NCBI RefSeq assembly: GCF_036850765.1
Contig: NC_089490.1
Location: forward strand, 126,818,522 to 126,882,521
Length of the DNA: 64,000 bases
From: Saccopteryx bilineata
Taxonomy: Eukaryota > Chordata > Mammalia > Chiroptera > Emballonuridae
Direction of reading: 5' to 3'
Shown: positions 22,638 through 35,109 of the stretch, one piece after another
Layout: each line of letters opens with the position of its first letter
Position numbering within the stretch: the first letter of the stretch is position 1
The notes under the pieces: generated by a model
Told to the model about the DNA's origin: nothing
The model's database searches: none
The model's input: only the letters and a program-made list of their open reading frames with translations
Made by a program: the position numbers and the translations under genes

Positions 22638-23240
22638 ATATATATTTTTTCTTTTTTTTTACAGTGATTAAAGCCTTTAAGCAAACTCTTGGCCAATACA
22701 ACAACAATCCATAAAAGAGTAGTGTCCTTAACATGTTCACCAAGTCCAAGTTGGCACCAACACCATTCCAAATCCCTGCGAATGCAAACCAACCCAGTTC
22801 AGCCCGTTAGGAGCTATCACAAGGAGCAGGAGTCCAAAAAAGTCCACATCCAGGAAAAGTCCGCATGGCACTGGAATTGTTGTCACAATTCTATACTTTG
22901 CAGCTCATGTCCAAGTCCCAATGACCGCTGCTTCTAGCTGGTAATGATTCAGGTAGATTGGAAAAGCCATCTGCAGCATGTGTAGAGATGGAGCCTCTGT
23001 TCTCTGCCTGGAGAGATGAGACCAGGGTGCTTTTCCCTGGAGTTCTGCAACTGTGGCGTGGTAAAGAGAACCTTGGGATACACTAAGCTGGGTGGCAAAG
23101 GTAAATTCACAATAGAAGTTGGCAAAAGGGGGAGAGAGAGCTCTAAGTTAGGAGTAGGTCCCAGCCTGAAATATGAGTGGGGCATTAAGGTAGGAGGAAT
23201 AAAGGAAACACTATATATTAAACAAAGCAGCAGAAAATAG
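22638..23240. other. unassigned stretch left of the long L1
   Basis: Not AT-rich, no stop-free reading of note, no clear match to L1 ORF1. Possibly part of the L1 5' region or an old LTR; I cannot tell. Confidence 0.4.
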
Positions 23241-23268
23241 GACTATCAGATGACATCAGAGTAATGGC

Positions 23269-23580
23269 GTGGTAGGAAGCGATACCGATAAATCTCCCCT
23301 AAAATTCAACAAGATGTTCAACGAGAAACAGAAAAACCTATCCTTGGAACCTCCAGATGTTTCGCAATACACCCGAAGGTATGGTCGAGCGAAACATTGG
23401 CAGGCACGAATACTATGCCCATCAAAGCTATCCTTCAAATATGAAGGAGAAATAAAAACATTCACAGATAGAGAAAAGATGAGGGAATTTATCATCAGAA
23501 AACCCCCACTCCAAGAATTAATAAAGGGGGTTGTCCAATCAGATACAAAGAACAAAAAAAAAAAACAAAGCCACAAGTAA
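23269..23580 (+). pseudogene. L1 ORF1 protein remnant
   Basis: From about residue 45 this ORF reads KHWQARILCPSKLSFKYEGE then KTFTDREKMREFIIRKPPLQ, the conserved C-terminal domain of L1 ORF1p, an RNA-binding nucleic-acid chaperone. The coiled-coil and most of the RRM are absent. The first 40 codons appear to come from 5' UTR-type sequence, so this is a deletion fusion and not a native start. Confidence 0.82.
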
Positions 23581-23929
23581 AAGCTCCAAGAAGAACACAA
23601 TAAAACCAAATTTAAACTGTGAAAACAACAAAAAGAAAGGGGAAGGAGAGGATGGAGATTAACAGTAGCAAAGGATAATGGAGTGCAAAAGTATTCACAA
23701 AATAGTGCACTACAATGAACAGGGTAAGAACTCTTTTCATTACTTAAAGGTAACCACCATTGAAAAAACCATCACAGAAGCACATGATTTAAAAAAGATA
23801 GCAACAGAGGAAAGATGTATGGAATACAACCAAATAAAAACAAAAGATAGAAAAACAAAAGAGAAGGCTCAAACAAGACACAAAACTAACAGAAAGCAAT
23901 ATATAAAATGGCAATAGGGAACTCACAAG

Positions 23930-26900
23930 TGTCAATAATTACACTAAATGTAAACAGATTAAACTCACCAATAAAAAGGCACAGAGTAGCAGAATGGATT
24001 AAAAAAGAAAATCCAACTGTATGCTGCCTACAAGAAACTCATCTAAGTAACAAGGATAAAAACAAATTCAAAGTGAAAGGCTGAAAAACAATACTCCAAG
24101 CAAATAACATCCAAAAAAAAGCAGGCGTAGCAATACTCATATCTAATAATGCTGATTACAAGACAGCAAAAGTATTCAGAGACAAAAATGGCCACTTCAT
24201 AATGGCTAAGGGGATACTAAATCAAGAAGACATAACAATTCTTAATATATATGCACCAAACCAAGGAGCACCAAAATATATAAGACAGCTACTTATTGAC
24301 CTTAAAACAAAAACTGACAAAAATACAATCATACTTGGAGACCTCAATACACCGCTGACGGCTCTAGATTGGTCATCCAAACAGAGAATCAACAAAAATA
24401 TAGTGGCCTTAAACAAAACACTAGAGCACCTGGATATGATAGACATCTACAGGACATTTCATCCCAAAGTGACTGAGTATACATTTTTCTCCAGTGTACA
24501 TGGATCATTCTCAAGAATTGACCATATGTTGGGCCACAAAAACAACATCAGCAAATTCAGAAAAATCGAAGTTGTACCAAACATATTTTCTGATCATAAA
24601 GCCTTGAAACTAGAATTCAACTGCAAAAAAGAGGAAAAAAATCCCACAAAATAGTGGAAATTAAACAACATACTTTTAAAAAATGAATGGGTCAAAGAAG
24701 AAATAAGTGCAGAGATCAAAAGATATATACAGACAAATGAAAATGACAATACGACATATCAGAATCTATGGGATACAGCAAAAGCAGTGATAAGAAGGAA
24801 GTTCATATCACTTCAGGCATATATGAACAAACAAGAGAGAGCCCAAGTGAACCACTTAACTTCCCACCTTAAGGAACTAGAAAAAGAAGAACAAAGACAA
24901 CCCAAAACCAGCCGAAGAAAGGAGATAATAAAAATCAGAGCAGAAATAAATGAAATAGAGAACAGAAAAACTATAGAAAAAATTAATAGAACAAGGAGCT
25001 GGTTCTTTGAAAACATTAACAAAATTGACAAACCCTTGGCAAGACTTACCAAGGAAAAAAGAGAAAGAACTCATATAAACAAAATCCAAAATGAAAGAGG
25101 AGAAATCACCACGAACACCGTACATATACAAAGAATTATTGTAGAATACTATGAAAAACTTTATGCCACTAAATTCAACAACCTAGAAGAAATGGATAAA
25201 TTCCGAGAACAATACAACCTTCCTAGACTGAGTCAAGAAGAAGCAGAAAGCCTAAACAGACCTATTAGTAGAGAAGAAATAGAAAAAAACCATTAAAAAC
25301 CTCCCCAAATATAAAAGTCCAGGCCCAGACGGCTATACCAGTGAATTTTATCAAACATTCAAAGAAGACTTGGTTCCTATTCTACTGAAAGTCTTCCAAA
25401 AAATTGAAGAAGAAGCAATACTTCCAAACACATTTTATGAGGCCAACATAACCCTCATACCAAAACCAGGCAAGGATGGCACAAAAAAAGAATACTTCAG
25501 ACCAATATCTCTAATGAATACAGATGCTAAAATACTAAACAAAATACTGTCAAATCGAATACAACAACATATTTAAAAAATAATACATCATGATCAAGTG
25601 GGATTCATCCCAGAATCTCAAGGATGGTTCGACATACGTAAAACGGTTAACGTAATACAATATCAACAAAACAAAGAACAAAAACCACATGATCTTATCA
25701 ATAGACGCAGAAAAGGCTTTCGATAAAAATACAACACAATTTTATGTTTAAGACTCTCAACAAAATGGGTATAGAAGGAAAATATCTCAACATGATAAAG
25801 GCCATATATGATAAACCATCAGCTAACATCATATTAAATAGCACAAAACTGAAGGCTTTCCCTCTTATATCAGGAACAAGACAGTGTTGTCCACTCTCTC
25901 CACTCTTATTTAATGTGGTACTACAGGTTCTAGCCAGAGCAATCAGACAAGACAAAGAAATAAAAGGCATCCATATCGGAAAAGAAGAAGTAAAGGTATC
26001 ACTTTTTGCAGATGATATGATCCTATACATCAAAAACCCCAAAGAATCCACAAAAAGACTGCTAGAAACAATAAGCTGATACAGTAAGGTCGCAGGATAC
26101 AAAATTAACATACAGAAGTCAATAGCCTTTCTATATGCCAACAATGAAACATTTGAGAACGAACTCAAAAGAATAATCCCCTTCACGATTGCAACAAAAA
26201 AATAATAAAATACCTAGGAATAAACATAACAAAGAATGTAAAGGACTTATATAATGAAAACTATAAACCATTGTTAAGGGAAATTGAAAAAGATATAATG
26301 AGATGGAAGAATATTCCTTGTTCTTGGTTAGGAAGAATAAATATAATCAAGATGGCCATATTACCCAAAGCAATATACAAATTTAATGCAATTCCCATCA
26401 AAATTCCAATGACATTTTTTAAAGAAATGGAGCAAAAAAATCATCAGATTTATATGAAACTATAAAAAAACCCGAATAGCCAAAGCAATCCTAAAGAAAA
26501 AGAATGAAGCTGAGGGCATTACAATACCTGACTTCAAACTCTATTATAGGGCCACGACAATCAAAACAGCATGGTATTGGCAGAAAAATAGACACTCAGA
26601 CCAATGGAACAGAATAGAAAGTCCAGAAATAAAACCACATATATATAGTCAAATAATTTTTGATAAAGGGGCCAACAACACACAATGGAGAAAAGAAAGC
26701 CTCTTCAATAAATGGTGCTGGGAAAACTGGAAAGCCACATGCAAAAGAATGAAACTGGACTACAGTTTGTCCCCCTGTACTAAAATTAACTCAAAATGGA
26801 TCAAAGATCTAAACATAAGACCTGAAACAATTAAGTACATAGAAGAAGACATAGGTACTAAACTCATGGACCTGGGTTTTAAGGAGCATTTTATGAATTT

Positions 26901-27143
26901 GACTCCAAAGGCAAGAGAAGTGAAGGCAAAAATTAATGAATGGGACTACATCAGACTAAGAAGTTTTTGCTCAGCAAGAGAAACTGATAACAAAATAAAC
27001 AGACAACCAACTAAATGGGAAATGATATTTTCAAACAACAGCTCAGATAAGGGCCTAATATCCAAAATAAACAAAGAACTCATAAAACTCAACAAAAAAC
27101 AAACAAACAATCCAATTAAAAAATGGAATGGGAAGAGGACATG
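23930..27143 (+). pseudogene. L1 ORF2 (endonuclease-reverse transcriptase), disrupted
   Basis: ORF2p nicks the target DNA and reverse-transcribes L1 RNA there. Endonuclease: ITLNVNRLNSP and CCLQETHL near 23938-24045 hold the Asn and Glu of the active site, and SRIDHMLG and SDHKALKLEF at 24514-24616 hold the later Asp/His residues. A TGA at about 24082 and a TAG at 24652 break it. [22 protein letters not shown] near 25467, and FADD at 26005-26016, the catalytic pair. A frameshift follows at about 25294 and more stops at 26077 and beyond. The C-terminal region with [15 protein letters not shown] and WKMGKDMN-type segments continues to 27143. Not functional. Confidence 0.92.
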
Positions 27144-27999
27144 AACAGACACTTCTCCCAGGAAGAAATACAAATGGCCAACAGATATATGAAAAGATGC
27201 TCATCTTCATTAGTTATTAGAGAAATGCAAATCAAACTGCAATGAGATACCACCTCACACCTGTTAGATGAGCTATTATTAACAAGACAGGTAATAGCAA
27301 ATGTTGGAGAGGCTGTGGAGAAAAAGGAACCCTCATTCACTGTTGGTGGGAATGTAAAGTAGTACAACCATTATGGAAGAAAGTATGATGGTTCCTCAAA
27401 AAACTGTAAATAGAACTACCTTATGACCCAGCAATCCCTCTACTGGGTATATACCCCAAAAACTCAGAAACATTGATACATAAAGACACATGCAGCCCCA
27501 TGTTCATTGCAATATTGTTCACAGTGGCCAGGACATGGAAACAACCAAAAAGCCCATCAATAGATGACTGGATAAAAAAGATGTGGCATATATACACTAT
27601 GGAATACTACTCAGCCATAAGAAATGATGACATCGGATCACTTACAGCAAAATGGTGGGATCTTGATAACATTATATGAAGCGAAATAAGTAAATCAGAA
27701 AAAACCAGGAACTGCATTATTCCATACGTAGGTGGGACATAAAAGTGAAACTAAGAGACATTGATAAGAGTGTGGTGGTTACGGGGGGAGGGGGAGAGGG
27801 AGAGGGAAAGGGGGAGGGGTAGGGGCACAAAGAAAACTAGATAGAAGGTGACAGAGGACAATCTGACTTTGGGTGATGGGTATGCAACATAATTGAATAA
27901 CAAGATAACCTGGACTTGTTATCTTTGAATATATGTATCCTGATTTATTGATGTCGCCCCATTAAAAAAAATAAAGTTAAAAAAACAAAACAAAACAAA

Positions 28000-28200
28000 A
28001 AAACAAAGAACTCCTAAAACTCAACAACAAACAAACAAACAACCCAATAAAAAACTGGGAAGAGGACATGAACAGACACTTCTCCCAGGAAGAAATACAA
28101 ATGGCCAACAGATATATGAAAAGATGCTCATCTTATTTAGTTATTAGAGAAATGCAAATCAAAACTGCAATGAGATACCACCTCACACCTGTTAGAGTAG
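28000..28200 (+). mobile_element. L1 ORF2 C-terminal fragment
   Basis: Repeats sequence seen at 27065-27270 of the neighbouring L1 (aaagaactcctaaaactcaac ... acctcacacctgttagag) with a few differences and a 27-bp difference in spacing. It starts directly after the poly(A) of the long L1 and lacks a 3' end. Confidence 0.88.
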
Positions 28201-28980
28201 CACCCATCTTAAAATGTCATTTTAGAAGCCTTTTGCCCTACCTTTCTGGAAGACCCAGAGAGGGCAAACTCTTCGAGCAGCAGCTTGGACATTCCCTACC
28301 CAAAGAATTGTGACCTAGGTAATCCCCACAGAGCAAGATTTGCATAAAAGCAAAGGAACTCTGGGTTCCTTTGCCAGATTGTACAACTGGCCAAAATTTT
28401 AATTTACAAGTGTCTGACAGTTCAGAAATTGTTTTGATTGAGATTTATAATCACATAATGGTGTATGAAAGAAGAATATGCTTAATATTCAATGGTTTGT
28501 GTTCAGAAAACCTCGAGAATAGAGTGTCAGACCCAGAATCCAGGAAATGCCAGTGCAAAGCCTGTGCATGTTGAGATAAACTAGACTCAGTCATTGTCCT
28601 ACAATGTAGCTGACAGATCTGTCTTTACTTCTGTGTTCTCCTTTGGAAAAGGTTAATTAGCAACTTGGATATGGCTGTTACATGATAGAAGCCCTCTTCA
28701 GTCTGCACACATGGTGTTACTGTTGGGAGCCTCTAAGATAGTCTCCAGCTTTGTATTATCCCTCTTGGGAGTCTAGCAGTACTCATTTAGGAATTCAATA
28801 AACATTTGGTAGATAAATAAAATAATAAATAACTGATGCAGAATTTTTAAATGCTTAAATATTCTTATTACTTCTAATGGTGACAGTAGTAATGGTTATG
28901 AACATCAGTTCAACCAAATGGCATTCAAAGAGACTCCTATGCAAAAGTCCTAGTGATCATTGCTCTAAAGAATGTATTAG
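28201..28980. other. intergenic DNA without recognised gene
   Basis: Small ORFs, no domains. No repeat family recognised. Confidence 0.5.
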
Positions 28981-28982
28981 GG

Positions 28983-29321
28983 AGCCTGACCAGGCGGTGA
29001 CGCAGTGGATAGAGCATCAGACTGGGATGCGGAGACCCAAGTTTGAGACCCCGAGGTCGCCAGCTTGAGCACAGGCTCATCTGGTTTGAGCAAAGCTCCC
29101 CAGCTTGGACCCAAGGTCACTGGCTCGAGCAAGGGGTTACTTGGTCTGCTGAAGGCCCACGGTCAAGGCACATATGAAAAAGCAATCAACGAACAACTGA
29201 GGTGTCACAACAAAAAACTAATAATTGATGCTTCTCATCTCTCTCCATTCCTGTCTGTCTGTCCCTATCTATCCCTCTCTCTGACTTTCTCCCTCTGTCC
29301 GGTTAAAAAAAAAAAAAAAAA
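28983..29321 (+). mobile_element. SINE, family A
   Basis: Head cctgaccaggcggtgacgcag, body gagcaaagctccccagcttgg, gcacatatgaaaaagcaatc, tail ctctgtccggtt plus poly(A). Imperfect TSD AGAATGTATTAGGG / AGAATTTATGGGG. Confidence 0.92.
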
Positions 29322-29628
29322 GAATTTATGGGGAGAAGTAATAAAAAGACCAGAGTATAATATTTGAAATATTTATTCCAAAAGGATTGACTATGTTAAA
29401 AATAAGTTTCCATCAGAAGTATTTTCAGGGTAATTTGTACTCTGTGTTCACGTGGATGTGATCAGATCAATACTAAATAGAAGTGAAAGGTATGTAATCT
29501 GTTGTCTGTCAACAGTCATTCATTAATAGCTGTCTTCACGCCCTTGACTTATAACAAATAGAATTTTTAGTACATAACTGGTTTAATAAGCAGTCTGCTT
29601 CAGAACATACAAGTAAAATATGGGTTTT
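29322..29628. other. intergenic AT-rich DNA
   Basis: Nothing recognised. Confidence 0.5.
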
Positions 29629-29629
29629 G

Positions 29630-29990
29630 GCCCTGGCCAGTTGGCTCAGTGGATAGAACATCGGCCCCGTGTATGGATGTCCTGGGTCAGTTCTACTCAG
29701 GACACACAGGAGAAGCAACTATCTGCTTCTCCCCCTCTCCATCTCCCCCTTCTCTCTCTTTTCCTCTCCCACAGCCAGTGACTCTATTGGTTCCAGCATG
29801 GCCCTGGCACTGAGGATGGCTCCGTTAATCTGATCATGTTGGCCTCAGGCACTAAAGATAGCTCGGTACTTGAGCATCAGCCCCAGATGATGTTGCCAAG
29901 TAGATTCCAGTTGGGGCGCATGCAGGAGTCTGTCTCACTGTCTCCCCTCCTCTCACCTAAAAAAAAAAAGAAGATAAAAATAAATAAAAT
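29630..29990 (+). mobile_element. SINE, family B (old)
   Basis: Head ggccctggccagttggctcag, body ggttccagcatggccctggc, tail ctcacctaaaaaaaaaaag. The core CTCF-like motif is not preserved. Confidence 0.88.
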
Positions 29991-31284
29991 AATAAAATCT
30001 ACATGTTCTGTTTCTTAATGACATTGCAAGGACGGCCCTGCGTTTTGTTTTCAGTTGTTAAACGCGCACACACACATCCCAGTTTAGTTCAGTTTAAAAT
30101 GCTGGTCTCATCTCTTCCAGACCTCCTCAGATCAATGGGACAGCCATAAGGAAGGAGTGTGGTCTGTTCTTTTACCCATGCATCTTCACATTTGAGGCCC
30201 TTGAGTATTCGGATAGGGAAGTCAGATCAGGGTGAAATGGGAAAATGTATCATTCTAAACTAGGTGTGTAATTTCAGTCCACTGCAACACAAGTTGCAGA
30301 GGCCTCTGTTGGGCACATAGGTGAGATTTTGATAGGTCTGAAGGACCTCTGCAATGCACATTTCTCTGAAGTGAAAGAACTGACCCGAGCCTTACTTCAT
30401 GCATATTCCCTTAGCTCTGCCACTAACCGTGTATCTCACAGCCAGACTGCCCTTTGGGCTGGAGTTCCAGCAAGTCTGCCCGCCTGTTGACCATGGGAGA
30501 TTCAGACAGGGTCTGCTTCATAGTCATGCTACCTGTGCAGGTGGAAAGGGTCATGTGCTTAGAAGGGCCTCATGTTTAGTTTGATATTTTGCTGGTGCCA
30601 TCTTGAACTTCTTGATCACTTTTGAACAAAAGGCCTGCATTTTCATTTTGCACTGGGCCCTGCAAATTCTGTGATCTAACCACACCAACATGGGTATATG
30701 AGCTGCTCCACTGATCCCTTCCTTCCTCCAACCTTTCTCTTCTCAATTCCCTTTTTCCTATTCAGACAGATCAACAAGTCTGACATACCAGCTACAAACC
30801 AAGCTGCCTTCATTTAAGGAATTCAAGGCCAGGTGCCTCCTCTCATGAGCACTACCACTCTTTATAAGTTTCCTTCCAAATTTTTCTCCATGGAGACGGG
30901 AAGAGCCCTACCACCCCTTACTACCTCACTAGGCCAAAAATGGAAAACTCTGACAGTTCACATAATCAGTCTATGTCCACGATTGAGACTTCTGTGGGTT
31001 TGTTCTCTAATGCAGATACACTAATCATTTGTACTTCCTGCTGTGAAATTTTGGGCTAAAAGATGCTGTGTACTTGAAGCCTCCTGGTACTAGCTGGAAG
31101 GGGAGTGGTGGAGGGTACACAGGAGTATGTAGAAGGGGAATTTCACATCCACCCTCAAACACTGTTGTCAGGTAGATTCTCTGGTTGCCTCCCGATAGCC
31201 AGCCATCTTTCCCCATCTAACATAACAGCCCAAGTGAGGTTAACCCACCCCCAACTCCAAGCATGGGCCCTGACTAGTCTAAAC
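29991..31284. other. intergenic DNA, possible old repeat at 30530-30690
   Basis: The stretch gtggaaagggtcatgtgcttagaagggcctcatg ... ttttgcactgggccctgcaaat resembles a recurrent ancient mammalian repeat whose family I cannot name. No gene recognised; ORFs lack domains. Confidence 0.4.
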
Positions 31285-31396
31285 CAGTGCTTCTCAAACT
31301 TAATAAGAACCATCTGGAGAACTTGTTAAAACACAGCCCCCCAGGCCCCATCCCATAAGATTCTGATTTAGCAGGCCTGGAGTGGGGCTCACTAGC
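31285..31396 (+). mobile_element. MER5-like hAT relic (partial)
   Basis: CAGTGCTTCTCAAACTTAAT, accatctggagaacttgttaaaacacag, gattctgatttagcaggcctgg and gagtggggct follow the MER5 (Charlie-derived) order; right end missing. Confidence 0.8.
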
Positions 31397-31529
31397 GTCT
31401 GAAGGGGGTGATTTTGTGTTGGCATGGTTGGGGAGGTGAGATTGGAATAAACGTTGGCTACTGGCTATGCCTTCTGAGATAAATGACTTGGTTTTCTGTT
31501 TATTTATTTGTTTGTTTTAAAATAATCTA

Positions 31530-32570
31530 AAATTACCAAAGAAAGTATATAATTCTGACCCAAATTCAGCAACTTTTATAACTGGCCACATCAGTTTTAT
31601 CACTGTTTTACTCTATACATATACACGTGACTTATTTTCAGAATTATCCATGTAGGTTGCATACCTCATGCTCATTATCTCCTAATACTTCCTGGATTCT
31701 TTTTTTTTTTTTTTTTTTTTTCTTTTTTCCGAAGCTGGAAACGGGGAGAGACAGTCAGACAGACTCCTGCATACACCCGACCGGGATCCACCCAGCACAC
31801 CCACCAGGGGGCTATGCTCTGCCCCTCCGGGGCGTCGCTCTGCCGTGACCAGAGCCACTCTAGCGCCTGGGGCAGAGGCCAAGGAGCCAACCCCAGCGCC
31901 TGGGCCATCTTTGCTCCAATGGAGCCTTGGCTGCAGGAGGGGAGGAGAGAGACAGAGAGGAAGGAGTGGGGGGTGGAGAAGCAAATGGGCGCTTCTCCTA
32001 TGTGCCCTGACTGGGAATCGAACCCGGGTCCCCCGCACGCCAGGCTGACGCTCTACCGCTGAGCCAACCGGCCAGGGCCACTTCCTGGATTCTTAAGAAC
32101 AATGATAGATACTCTCTTCTGTATCCACAATACAGCTATCAAGTTCAGAAAGTATAACATTGATCTAAAACTTTAATCTGCCGTACACATTTCAATGTAT
32201 CATTGTCCAAACAGTGTTTCTTATAACATTCTCCAATCCCACCCAGGACACATATATAATATTTATTTGTCATATCTCTTCGGTCTCCTTTGATCTGTAC
32301 CAATTCCTCAGCCATCTTTTGTCTTTAATGACATTGACATTTTCTTAAAAACGCAGGCCATTTATACATAGGATATTCTTCAATTTGGGTTTCTCTTGCA
32401 TTTCTTCATAATTAAATGAGGTTAAGCATTCCCAGCCAGAATTCCACACAAGTGAGAATATGTTCTTCCCCTGGTACCTCGACCTCAAGCACAGGATGCC
32501 CATCAGCCCCCTTGGCGATGATAGTTTTGGTCACTGTCCAGGTGTTGTCTGGTAGACAAGCATTTAGGAA
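31530..32570 (-). mobile_element. L1M LINE fragment, split by a SINE
   Basis: Reverse-oriented old L1: caaattcagcaacttttataactgg, tatttgtcatatctcttcggtctcc, gtaccaattcctcagccatc, ttcttcaatttgggtttctc. A family B SINE sits inside at 31702-32079. Non-coding. Confidence 0.7.
31702..32079 (-). mobile_element. SINE, family B, with CTCF-like core
   Basis: Perfect 15-bp TSD ACTTCCTGGATTCTT (31687-31701 and 32080-32094). Body intact: gaagctggaaacggggagag, ccaccagggggctatgctc at 31801, and head cgctgagccaaccggccaggg. A young copy. Confidence 0.95.
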
Positions 32571-32579
32571 TAACCCAAA

Positions 32580-33135
32580 CCAGCTCTCTTTTCAAGGTGT
32601 AATTCACAGGAAACAATCCCTTAGCCTAGGAAAACTCCAGAAACACACACCAATATGGAAGCAGCAGCAAATCTGATCTTCCTGCCAAAAATGCTACCCA
32701 GCCCATCTCCTGACCTTTAACCTCTCTGTTTCCAAATTTGCAGTCTGACAGCAGTCTGCTCTGTTTCCCTACCTGCAGGGGACAAACACTAGCTCCCCAA
32801 GTGGCAACTTGAAAGTTCTTCTCACTCAAGAAGATAAGAAATTCAGTCACCACCTTTCACCCCATCCCCCCACCACCCCCTCTACACAAATGGTGCTCTT
32901 TCCTGCAGGGGGTGGGGTAGGTAGGGTGGGCTTCAGAACACAGTAGCAGCCCGCTCCAAAGCACTCATCATCCCAAATCCTCCCTTATCCCCAGCAGCCC
33001 AATTGTTTTATATCCTTGGTCTGAAAGAAGGATTTTTAAGAATTATAGCCCTGATTTTGAAATGTTCCCTTTCAAAATTTGCATCTTGGTCTTATTTATT
33101 GCCTCCTTTGAAACTCCCAATTTAACAGCCTATAA
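32580..33135. other. intergenic DNA without recognised gene
   Basis: Two C/G-rich low-complexity stretches (about 32855-32940). Nothing else seen. Confidence 0.5.
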
Positions 33136-33153
33136 AAATATTCTTCCAACTCC

Positions 33154-33471
33154 CTGAACAGGTGGTGGCGCAGTGGATAGATCATCAGCCTGGGACACTG
33201 ACGACCTAGATTTGAAAGACCAATGTCGCAGGCTTGAGTGCAGGTTCATCTGGCTTAAGCGCAGGGTGGCTGACTTGTGCATGGGATCATAGACATGACC
33301 CCGTGGTTGCTGGCTTGAGCCCAAAGGTTGTTGGCTTGAAGCCCAAGGTCACTGGCTTGAGAAAGGGGTAACTCGCTCTGCTGCAACCCCCTGGTCAAGG
33401 CACATATGAGTAAGTAATCAATGAGCAAGTAAGGTGCCACAACTATGAGTTGATGCTTCTCATCTCTCTAG
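33154..33471 (+). mobile_element. SINE, family A variant with repeated core, inverted flanks
   Basis: Head ctgaacaggtggtggcgcagtgg, then several near-repeats of a gctggcttgagcccaaggt unit (33308-33360), then gtcaaggcacatatgagtaag and cttctcatctctcta with no A tail. Instead of a direct TSD it is flanked by ATATTCTTCCAAC (33138-33150) and its exact reverse complement (33472-33484). Confidence 0.85.
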
Positions 33472-33476
33472 GTTGG

Positions 33477-33514
33477 AAGAATATATATATATCAAATATA
33501 TATATATATTTGAT
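33477..33514. repeat. AT palindrome
   Basis: A perfect 24-bp inverted repeat (33491-33514) with arms beginning ATCAAATATATA, next to an (AT)n run. Confidence 0.9.
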
Positions 33515-33769
33515 AAAGTCACAGGCTCTCAGAGATTCTTATATTTCCTGCCATTGAATTGCTCATGGCCCAGTCTTGATAACAGAGAAGACTGGGAATT
33601 TTAAACAAAAATCTATGAATATTTCAAATCTTGCCTACTTCAATTTGCAACAATTCTTTCCCAAGTACAAGTTTATATTTCCAGTTAAATCTCAGGATAG
33701 CATTTAGCAATCTCTAAAAAGAATCCCAAAGTTGTATACCAGAATATTTAAGAGTGCAAGCATCACATA

Positions 33770-33962
33770 GAACTGGTTTAAGTTACTAACACACAGATTT
33801 ACCCTCTGCTGCAACACTTACATGTAAAATGAGGACAATAATGGTGTCTACCTCCTATGGTCCTTATGAGCTTAAATTAAAATATATTTAAAGGGCTTGG
33901 CATGGCACCTGGCACAAAGTAAGTGCTAAATAAATGTTAGCCACTTCTTTGATTATCATTAT
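33770..33962 (-). repeat. MIR SINE relic
   Basis: Reverse MIR order: tgtaaaatgaggacaataatgg, ctacctcctatggtccttatgag, ggcacctggcacaaagtaagtg, taaataaatgttagcc. Confidence 0.85.
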
Positions 33963-34715
33963 CTGAAGAAAATCAATATTGAGGGTGTGAGAAAACCAAG
34001 TATGAAAGATGCTGTAACTGTTTAAGAAGACACACTAGCGATGCGGCCAGCACCAGACCTATCTCGAGACTCTGCTTCAAAAGCTTGTCCATTTACACAT
34101 CAGTCCCTTCAGCAAAGAGTAGTCAATGTTTGATAATTTTGAAATTTTCATCTCTGTCATATTTAAACTTTTTAAATGTCTGAAGGAGAACAAAATCTAG
34201 TCTTTAACAAGAAAATGTCAGACATATTGGGGAAAACACATTTTGAGACAAAAAGAAAAGTGGCTCAATTTCCAACCTGGTGCTACAAAACCACACAGAA
34301 TGTCAAAGGGGAACTAACTCTTCCTTCCACAGGCTGACAGCTTTCATCTCTGCACAGAAAGGAACAGATAAAACCCACAGAGAACACTGCCCTCTAACAA
34401 CAGAGAATGCTGTCGTGCTTGTGGTCCCTGGATGACAATGGGGATGTGATGCTGAACTTTGACTCTCTCTTGCCTCTTACTGATTTCCAGTGACCAGAAG
34501 TAGGGCAGATTGGACAGTTCAGTTCCTAAAATTCAAATTAAAAGAGCTTTCTCAAAGTATAGTCCAGCTTCTAAGATCCCCAGGATTCTGGACTGCTCTT
34601 AAAGGTTTACTTCAGGAATTTTTGCCCATCTTAATGAATGGAACGAGGCTGTTAAGACAAAATTTGCCAATTGGTAAATGCCAATGGGAAAGATACAAGA
34701 ACAAGTCTTCTCTTT
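33963..34715. other. intergenic DNA without recognised gene
   Basis: The 100-codon ORF starting at 34490 runs into L1 and SINE sequence and shows no domain. Confidence 0.5.
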
Positions 34716-34717
34716 TT

Positions 34718-35074
34718 TTAAGTAAATTTATTGGGGTAACATTGGTTAATAAATATATCAGTTGCCTGCCCAGGCGGTGGCGCAGAGGATAGAGCGTCAG
34801 ACTGGGACGCGGAAGGACCCAGGTTCGAGACCCCAAGGTTGGCAGTTTGAGCGCAGGCTCATCTGGTTTGAGCAAAGCTCACCATCTTGAGCCCAAGGTC
34901 ACTGGCTCGAGCAAGGGGTCACTCAGTCTGCTGTAGCCCCCCCCCCGGTCAAGGCACATATAAGAAAGCAATCAATGAACAACTAAGGAGCAGCAACGAA
35001 GAACTGATGCTTCTCATCTTTCTCCCTTCCTGTCTCTCTGTCCCTATCTGTCCTTCTGTCTTACTCTGTCACAA

Positions 35075-35109
<35 letters not shown>

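Larger units (their letters stand above)
23250..27985 (+). mobile_element. LINE-1, long, inactive
   Basis: An L1 5'-type start (gagtaatggcgtggtaggaagc) is followed within 150 bp by the C-terminal half of ORF1, a nearly full-length but broken ORF2, and an L1 3' end with a G-rich polypurine block at 27783-27820, ttgatgtcgccccattaaa and poly(A). About 4.7 kb against 6-7 kb for a complete element. The ORF1 N-terminal half is deleted and ORF2 carries several stops and frameshifts. Confidence 0.93.
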
